Assembly: GCA_030452125.1 (NCBI GenBank)
Contig: JAKDMV010000006.1
Coordinates: forward strand, 1-51,377
DNA: 51,377 nt
Direction of reading: 5' to 3'
DNA from: Micrococcaceae bacterium
GTDB lineage: Bacteria > Actinomycetota > Actinomycetes > Actinomycetales > Micrococcaceae
This document shows positions 45,998-51,377 of the stretch, in pieces. Below the pieces are notes generated by a model. That model searched no databases, was not told where the DNA came from, and saw only the letters and a list, made by a program, of their open reading frames with translations. The position numbers were made by a program, and so were the translations under genes. Each line of letters starts with the position of its first letter. Position 1 is the first letter of the stretch.

Positions 45998-46786
45998 GTG
46001 AAGGCTCTTTCGCAAAGGCGCCGCCATCCGCTCGCCGCCGTAGCGCTGCTTTTGATGGGCCTGCTCATCACCGGCGGCCTGTACGCCGCGGCGGGCAGCG
46101 TCAATGAGGCCAAGGCCGCTACGACCTATAGCGCCAGTGACGTCGATGAAGGCAATAAGCTCTTCGTCGCCAACTGCGCCACCTGCCACGGCATGAATGC
46201 CGAAGGCACGACCGATGGCCCCTCGCTTGTAGGTGTCGGCGCCGCAGCCGTCGACTTCCAGGTTGGCACCGGACGCATGCCAATGCAGATGCAGGGGCCC
46301 CAGGCCCAGGCCAAGCCGAAGCAGTTCGGCGACGAGGAAACACAGAAGCTCGCAGCGTACGTCGCATCCCTCGGCGCCGGTCCCGCAGTGCCGGACGACG
46401 AGGCAGTCGACACGACCGAGGGCAACTCGGCCGCTGGTGGCACGGTCTTCCGCGTCAACTGTGCCATGTGCCACAACGCCGGTGCCGCCGGCGGCGCACT
46501 GACCCGTGGCAAGTTCGCTCCCGGGATCTCCGATGTCAGCAGCAAGCACATCTACGAGGCCATGGCGACCGGCCCGCAGAACATGCCTGTCTTCAACGAC
46601 TCGAACATCACCCCCGAGGAAAAGCGTGACGTCATCACGTTCCTCCAGGAAATCGATGCACAGGGCTCCGCCGGCGGTGCCAGCCTCGGCTCCCTCGGCC
46701 CGGTCTCCGAAGGCCTCCTCATCTGGACCGGCGGCCTGGCCATCGTCATCGCCTTCACGATCTGGCTGACCTCCCGGCCGTCCTGA
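45998..46786 (+). CDS. qcrC: Cytochrome bc1 diheme cytochrome c subunit QcrC
   Basis: 262 residues from GTG 45998. An N-terminal signal anchor (about 12-33), two heme c domains: CATCH at 60-64 and CAMCH at 155-159, with axial Met candidates (GRMPMQ, NMPVF), and a C-terminal membrane helix (about 237-257). The diheme cytochrome c replaces a separate carrier in the bcc-aa3 supercomplex. GAGG 10 nt before the GTG. Confidence 0.96.
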   Translation: MKALSQRRRHPLAAVALLLMGLLITGGLYAAAGSVNEAKAATTYSASDVDEGNKLFVANCATCHGMNAEGTTDGPSLVGVGAAAVDFQVGTGRMPMQMQGPQAQAKPKQFGDEETQKLAAYVASLGAGPAVPDDEAVDTTEGNSAAGGTVFRVNCAMCHNAGAAGGALTRGKFAPGISDVSSKHIYEAMATGPQNMPVFNDSNITPEEKRDVITFLQEIDAQGSAGGASLGSLGPVSEGLLIWTGGLAIVIAFTIWLTSRPS

Positions 46787-46859
46787 TCCGGCGCTGCGGG
46801 CCACGGCCCGCACACCACACTTCGTACCAAGGAATTTTGAGAAAAGGATGAGAGAGAAC

Positions 46860-47903
46860 ATGGGCGACCATAGTCACGGCAGTCCGAACGATCCGGGCAC
46901 CGTTGCTAAGGCCGGTCAGGGCTCCGTGGAAAGTTTCCAGGACCCGGGCCTGCCCCCGCATCGGCCGCGTCTCGCCGACGTTGACCCGCGCGCCGCTAAA
47001 CGGGCTGAACGCCAGGTAACCCTGCTGTTCGTGGTGTCCATCCTGGGCACCGCACTGTTTTTCGTCGCCTACTTCGTCGTGGGACGCACGAGTACATTCA
47101 GCGGCATCCGGCTGCAGAACACCCTGCTGGGTCTGGGCACCGCATTCGCGATGATGGGCATCGGCGTGGGGATCGTGCACTGGGCCAAGACCCTGATGCC
47201 GGACCACGAAATCACCGAAATGCGCCATGAGATCCGCCCCGAGGCTGAACGCCAGGAAGCGGAAGCCATGATCGGCGACATCCTCGACGAGACGGGCATC
47301 AAGCGCCGTCCGCTGATCCGCAACTCGCTGATCGCCGCCGTGGCATTGGCTCCGATTCCGGCCATCTTCATGTTCCGCGACCTGGACCGCACCGGCGCCA
47401 CCGCCAATGAGATCGTCGACCGGTTGCGTTACACGATGTGGGACAAGGACACCAAGCTCGTCCGGGACCCCTCGGGCACCCCGATCAAGGCCTCGGATGT
47501 CCAGATCGGTTCGGCATTCCACGTGATCCCCGAAGGTCTAGACGACACCGAGGATCCGCTGAACGAGAAGGCCAAGGCAGTTGTCCTGCTCATGCGTCTT
47601 GATCCGCGGGAGATGGAAATCTCCCCGGAGCGCGAGACCTGGCACCACGACGGCATCGTGGCCTACTCCAAGATCTGCACCCACGTGGGTTGCCCCGTTG
47701 CCCTGTATGAGCAGCAGACGCACCACCTGCTGTGCCCGTGCCACCAGTCCACCTTCGACCTCACGCAGGAATGCAAGGTCATTTTCGGTCCGGCCGGTCA
47801 CGCACTTCCGCAACTTCCGATTACTGTCGATTCGGAGGGCTACCTGGTCGCCCAGAGCGACTTCCATGAGCCCGTCGGTCCGAGCTACTGGGAGCGTGGC
47901 TAA
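46860..47903 (+). CDS. qcrA: Rieske iron-sulfur subunit QcrA
   Basis: 347 residues from ATG 46860; ATG 46848 is too close to the AAAAGG site. Three N-terminal helices typical of actinobacterial QcrA (about 52-70, 85-105, 155-170), then the Rieske domain: CTHVGC at 273-278 and CPCH at 292-295. Ligands are C273, H275, C292 and H295; C278 and C294 form the structural disulfide. The [2Fe-2S] cluster accepts electrons from menaquinol. The qcrB start is 2 nt after its stop. Confidence 0.96.
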   Translation: MGDHSHGSPNDPGTVAKAGQGSVESFQDPGLPPHRPRLADVDPRAAKRAERQVTLLFVVSILGTALFFVAYFVVGRTSTFSGIRLQNTLLGLGTAFAMMGIGVGIVHWAKTLMPDHEITEMRHEIRPEAERQEAEAMIGDILDETGIKRRPLIRNSLIAAVALAPIPAIFMFRDLDRTGATANEIVDRLRYTMWDKDTKLVRDPSGTPIKASDVQIGSAFHVIPEGLDDTEDPLNEKAKAVVLLMRLDPREMEISPERETWHHDGIVAYSKICTHVGCPVALYEQQTHHLLCPCHQSTFDLTQECKVIFGPAGHALPQLPITVDSEGYLVAQSDFHEPVGPSYWERG

Positions 47904-47905
47904 TC

Positions 47906-49573
47906 ATGTCCTCAACTACTGAGTACCGTCCCAAGACCTCGACCGGCAAGATTGCGAACTTCGTTGACACCCGTGTCGGCGGTTCGGCCATGGTCAAGGA
48001 ATTCGGTCGCAAGATCTTCCCCGACCACTGGTCGTTCATGTTCGGCGAGGTGGCGTTGTACACCTTCGTCATCCTGCTGATCTCCGGAACGTTCCTGACG
48101 TTCTTCTTCGATCCCTCGATGGCCCACACCGTCTACGAAGGCAGCTACAACCCGCTCAAGGGCGTCCACATGTCGGTGGCCATGGCCTCGACGATGGATA
48201 TCTCCTTCGACGTTCGTGGCGGGCTCTTCATGCGCCAGGTCCACCACTGGTCCGCGCTGCTGTTCGTGGCAGCCGTATCGGTGCACATGCTCCGGGTGTT
48301 CTTCACCGGGGCCTTCCGCAAGCCGCGCGAGCTGAACTGGGTCGTCGGAGGCACCTTGCTGATCCTCGCGATGGCAGCCGGTTTCACCGGCTACTCGCTG
48401 CCGGACGACCTGCTCTCGGGCAACGGCCTGCGCATCATCGACGGTGTCATCAAGGCACTGCCGGTCGTTGGTACCTTCATCTCGGCCTTCCTGTTCGGCG
48501 GGGAATTCCCCGGAACAGCGATCATCGGGCGCCTGTACATGATGCACATCATGTTGGTTCCCGCGTTGATCCTGTTGATGATCGGCATCCACCTGTTCAT
48601 GGTCGTCGTGCACAAGCACACGCAGTACCGCGGCCCCGGCCGGACCAACGACAACGTCGTCGGCTTCCCGGTTGGCCCGGTCTACGCCGCGAAGGCCGGT
48701 GGGTTCTTCTTCATCGTCTTCGGCATCGTTGCGCTGATCTCGGGCTTCTTCCAGATCAACCCGATCTGGAACTACGGACCCTACGACCCCTCCCCCGTCT
48801 CGGCCGGTACCCAGCCCGACTGGTACATCGGTTGGGTTGATGGCGCCCTGCGTTTGATGCCTGGTTATCTGGGCAACTTCAGCTTGGAATGGATCATCCC
48901 GTTCCCGTGGGGCGGAAACAACCTCATCCTGAACGTGCTGATCCCGATGATTCCTGCAGCAATCCTCATCGGCGCCATGTTCGCGTGGCCGTGGATCGAA
49001 CGATGGGTCACCAAGGACGACCGCGAACACCACCTGCTGGACCGTCCGCGCAACGCCCCGTTCCGCACCGGTGTCGGCGTGGCCGGCGTCATCTGGTACT
49101 GCGTGATGTGGTGCGCGGCCTCCTCGGACCTCATCGCCACGCACTTCCACGTGTCACTGAACGACGTGACGTACTGGTTGCGGGTGCTGTTCTTCCTGGG
49201 ACCGATCCTCGGGTTCATCGTGGCCCGCCGCATCGCCCTGGCGTTGCAGCGCAAGGACCGCGAGATCGTGCTGCACGGCCGTGAGGCCGGCGTCATCCAG
49301 ATGTCGCCCGAGGGCGGCTTCTCGGAGCAGCACGCCGAGCTGGACGTCTACAAGCGCTATAAACTGGTTGCCTTCGAATCCCACGAGGTCATGCCGGCGG
49401 AAGCCGACAGCACGGGTCATGTCAGCCGCGGTGAGAAGGCGCGTGGTGCGGTCTCGAAGTTCTTCTTCGAAGATCGTGTCGCACCGGTGACCCCGTCCGA
49501 GCTGGAGGCCGCCCATGGCCACCACGCCCCGGCCATCGAGGAGTCGTCGGAAGACGCATCGATCGATCGCTAG
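47906..49573 (+). CDS. qcrB: Cytochrome b subunit QcrB
   Basis: 555 residues. Helices of cytochrome b with heme-ligand His in MRQVHHWSALLFVAAVSVHMLRV and the b-type pair in LILLMIGIHLFMVVVHKH, the GYSLPDDLLSG quinone loop, and the WNYGPYD-type loop. The C-terminal 130 residues form the extended tail of actinobacterial QcrB. It is the menaquinol-oxidising core of the complex. Followed by a strong terminator. Confidence 0.96.
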   Translation: MSSTTEYRPKTSTGKIANFVDTRVGGSAMVKEFGRKIFPDHWSFMFGEVALYTFVILLISGTFLTFFFDPSMAHTVYEGSYNPLKGVHMSVAMASTMDISFDVRGGLFMRQVHHWSALLFVAAVSVHMLRVFFTGAFRKPRELNWVVGGTLLILAMAAGFTGYSLPDDLLSGNGLRIIDGVIKALPVVGTFISAFLFGGEFPGTAIIGRLYMMHIMLVPALILLMIGIHLFMVVVHKHTQYRGPGRTNDNVVGFPVGPVYAAKAGGFFFIVFGIVALISGFFQINPIWNYGPYDPSPVSAGTQPDWYIGWVDGALRLMPGYLGNFSLEWIIPFPWGGNNLILNVLIPMIPAAILIGAMFAWPWIERWVTKDDREHHLLDRPRNAPFRTGVGVAGVIWYCVMWCAASSDLIATHFHVSLNDVTYWLRVLFFLGPILGFIVARRIALALQRKDREIVLHGREAGVIQMSPEGGFSEQHAELDVYKRYKLVAFESHEVMPAEADSTGHVSRGEKARGAVSKFFFEDRVAPVTPSELEAAHGHHAPAIEESSEDASIDR

Positions 49574-49596
49574 ACACTAGCGGCTTCGGCACCACG

Positions 49597-49627
49597 AGGG
49601 ACCCCGACCTTTGAGGTCGGGGTCCCT
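49597..49627. terminator. Terminator after qcrB
   Basis: A 14-bp perfect stem (49597-49610 with 49614-49627, 3-nt loop) followed by TTGTGTT. Confidence 0.9.
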
Positions 49628-49981
49628 TGTGTTGCATCCACCTCCCGTGCCGAACGCCTCGTCCCCGTGGATCCCTGGCACTGAATCGAAGAACGGGGTT
49701 CCGCTCTGTACCGGGTGCATAGCCGGTCGGGGTCGAGGTCAGCCCCGATGGCGGTGGGGATGTTGGGGTGCCGCGCGATCGCTTCCGGACGCCTCGGGGA
49801 GGGATGAAGGCGGCACTCCCCCGCTAGCAGTCCTCAGATTAAGCCGGCCGGGCGGGAGCCCGTGCGGTCGTGACGTTGGCCCGGTGCATCGGATGCCGCC
49901 GGTTCCGAAGGGGCGCCGTCACCGTACCGTATCCCCGCACGGTCCCAGGGGGCTCCTGTGGGCCCGGGGCCGGTCAGTGCG
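49628..49981. other. Intergenic stretch without a recognised feature
   Basis: About 350 nt of high GC between the qcrB terminator and the GntR stop. Open frames here have no protein-like content or ribosome site. I looked for structured RNA motifs and tRNA and found none that I trust. Confidence 0.5.
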
Positions 49982-50755
49982 TCAGAGGGAGCGGGGCTGG
50001 CGTGTCCCGGGCCTCTGGAGCGGCACGAAGAGCTTATAGCGGTCCGCGCGGTAGAGCGAGACGGAATAGTCCACGAGCTCGCGTTTGACGTAGGCATGGC
50101 GTTGGATCTTCAACAGCGGGGTACCCGCATCGACCCCCAGATGCTTTGCGTCGTGATGGGTCGCCGCCGTCGCCTCGACCTGGTCCTCGCCCCACTGCAT
50201 GACCAGCCCGTACCTCTCGTTCAATGAGGCGTATAGCTGTCTGGGTGCCGGATCATCAAGGAACCCCGGAACCCGGTGGGAGGGCAGGTAGTTCTCGTCC
50301 AAGTTCATGGGCAGGCCGTCGGCCAACAGCAGGCGACGCAGACGGACCACGGGGGTACCGTCATCCAATTCCATTTCGCGGGCCAGTTGACCGGTGGCGG
50401 GGACCTCGTCGAAACGGAGGACCCTCCCCGTGGGGACCATCCCGCGGCGGACCATCTCCTCGCTGTAGGAGGTCAGCTTGACTTGGAGATCGACCTTCGG
50501 GAAGGCGGCGAACGTCCCGACACCGACGATGCGTTCGAGCACGCCGTCGTCGACCAGTGCGTCGATGGCATTCCTGATGGTCATCCTGGCGACCCCGAAC
50601 TGTTCGGTCAGCTCGCGCTCGGAAGGAATGGCCCGGCCCGGGTCGCAGACCGCCGTGGCATGGTGGCGCAGGATTTGTTTCACCTGCTCATGCTTCTTCA
50701 GCGGCGATGAGGCATCCAGGGTTCCGGCAACCGGAACGGGCGGTCTATGCGACAT
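49982..50755 (-). CDS. GntR/HutC family transcriptional regulator (UTRA)
   Basis: 257 residues from ATG 50755 with GGTGGG 6 nt upstream; ATG 50776 is the longer choice. N-terminal GntR winged helix (AIPSERELTEQFGVARMTIRN, DDGVLERIVGVGTFAA), then the UTRA ligand domain (from about 85 on: ELDDGTPVVRLRRLLLADG, GVDAGTPLLKIQRHAY). UTRA regulators respond to sugars, amino sugars or histidine breakdown products. The neighbours do not show its target; it stands alone. Confidence 0.9.
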   Translation of the reverse strand: MSHRPPVPVAGTLDASSPLKKHEQVKQILRHHATAVCDPGRAIPSERELTEQFGVARMTIRNAIDALVDDGVLERIVGVGTFAAFPKVDLQVKLTSYSEEMVRRGMVPTGRVLRFDEVPATGQLAREMELDDGTPVVRLRRLLLADGLPMNLDENYLPSHRVPGFLDDPAPRQLYASLNERYGLVMQWGEDQVEATAATHHDAKHLGVDAGTPLLKIQRHAYVKRELVDYSVSLYRADRYKLFVPLQRPGTRQPRSL

Positions 50756-50838
50756 GCGGTACCCACCATTCATCAATGTGCTTCTTGGTGACCATCCTAC
50801 CGTTGCCGCCGCAGGACCCTGCGGGGCCGTGGGCGCAC

Positions 50839-50875
50839 AAAAAGGGCGGTTCCCTCCTGGAGGAAGGAACCGCCC
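50839..50875 (-). terminator. Terminator of the ctaF transcript
   Basis: A 10-bp perfect stem (50844-50853 with 50866-50875) is followed on the minus strand by five T (50839-50843), 22 nt past the ctaF stop. Confidence 0.85.
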
Positions 50876-50896
50876 CTGATGACGTTGGACCGTTGC

Positions 50897-51298
50897 CTAG
50901 TGGGCGTGGTCTCCGCGGCTGAATTCGTAGACCCAGCCGACCAGCGCGATCACACACAGGCCTGCGCCGATGTAGGTGACCCAGAACCCAACGGCGATGC
51001 CGAGGAATCCGGTGGCGGCGGCGGTGCCCAGGACGAGCGGCCACCAGCTCCACGGAGCAAAGGTTCCGATGACACCGGCGTTCTCGTGGATTTCGCCGTC
51101 GACGCGATCCTCGGGCCGGTCTCCGACGCGCTTGGCGGTCGAGTACAGGTAGAAGCCGACCATCAGGCCGAGTCCTGCGCACAGTCCCAGGGCCAGGATG
51201 CCGACCCATTCATTCCAATCGGTCATGATGCCGTAGAAGACCATCACCGGGACGAAGAACAGGAACAGGACGAGGAAGAGTCCGGTTTCAACTTTCAT
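50897..51298 (-). CDS. ctaF: Cytochrome c oxidase subunit IV (CtaF)
   Basis: 133 residues. Four helices in two pairs (GLFLVLFLFFVPVMVFYGI, VGILALGLCAGLGLMVGFYL; later APWSWWPLVLGTAAATGFLG, GFWVTYIGAGLCVIALVGWV) separated by a short charged loop, the actinobacterial aa3 subunit IV. It starts 2 nt after the stop of the preceding gene. Completes the respiratory set with ctaE-qcrCAB on the other side of the GntR gene. Confidence 0.95.
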   Translation of the reverse strand: MKVETGLFLVLFLFFVPVMVFYGIMTDWNEWVGILALGLCAGLGLMVGFYLYSTAKRVGDRPEDRVDGEIHENAGVIGTFAPWSWWPLVLGTAAATGFLGIAVGFWVTYIGAGLCVIALVGWVYEFSRGDHAH

Positions 51299-51300
51299 GG

Positions 51301-51377
51301 CTACACGTCCTTCTGGTCTGCGGGGCCGAACACCGAGGCTGCCATGGCCGTGGGCGTCACCCGGGCCGAAAGCTCCG
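51301..51377 (-). CDS. C-terminal end of the gene upstream of ctaF, probably ctaD
   Basis: The last 24 codons of a minus-strand frame (ELSARVTPTAMAASVFG, then PADQKDV and TAG at 51301) end 2 nt before ctaF. ctaC-ctaD-ctaF is the standard actinobacterial order, so this is very likely the tail of cytochrome c oxidase subunit I. The visible part alone does not prove it. Confidence 0.6.
   Translation of the reverse strand, partial: ELSARVTPTAMAASVFGPADQKDV

Noticed and set aside
49700-49860. GC-rich patch tested as a possible cobalamin riboswitch or tRNA
   Set aside because: No consistent core motifs or stem order, and no gene follows on that strand.

Overview
This is a high-GC actinobacterial chromosome segment, most likely from the Micrococcales (Micrococcaceae/Arthrobacter-like). 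The evidence is a Pup-proteasome locus with a natural PafB-PafC fusion, a mycothiol ligase (MshC), RbpA, and an actinobacterial cytochrome bcc-aa3 module. I cannot name the genus because no 16S rRNA or other marker is present.

Layout. 1-1.3 kb: an M23 cell-wall peptidase cut by the left edge, followed by tRNA-Leu(GAG). 1.7-8.1 kb: M20 hydrolase, DUF5703 protein, Asp-rich small protein, UppP, MshC, FAD monooxygenase and PAC2 protein. 8.2-11.2 kb: a tightly coupled HAD-M50 protease-TrmI operon. 11.3-21.5 kb: ARC/Mpa, Dop, Pup, PrcB, PrcA, PafA, two FKBP prolyl isomerases and fused PafBC, a complete Pup tagging and proteasome system plus its DNA-damage regulator. 21.5-27.6 kb: small membrane protein, TatA, TatC, Ski2-like helicase and amidohydrolase. 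28-36 kb: Ppm1-type mannosyl transferase, RbpA, SPFH/NfeD pair, RlmA-type methyltransferase, S9 peptidase, peptide deformylase and ZapE/AFG1 ATPase.

36.6-39.1 kb is a gene-poor stretch of lower GC with no convincing intact gene except perhaps one 70-residue membrane peptide. It looks like decayed or foreign DNA. 39.1-44 kb holds small accessory genes: DUF302, ferredoxin-reductase-like flavoprotein, VOC protein, SdpI-like protein, membrane protein plus SatD-like regulator, DUF3054, and a stand-alone Lrp ligand-binding domain. 44-51.4 kb returns to core metabolism: TrpD, CtaE-QcrC-QcrA-QcrB, a GntR/UTRA regulator, CtaF and the tail of the gene upstream of CtaF (probably ctaD).

Cross-cutting observations. 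At least nine genes have a good -10 box only 6-7 nt before the start codon and no Shine-Dalgarno, which suggests leaderless transcripts. rbpA carries a textbook SigR-type promoter. Most content is known biology. I did not find a clear, wholly undescribed system; the best leads are the gene-poor island, the SatD/SdpI small membrane cluster with its inverted repeat, the long leader of ppm1, and the near-palindrome between dop and pup.
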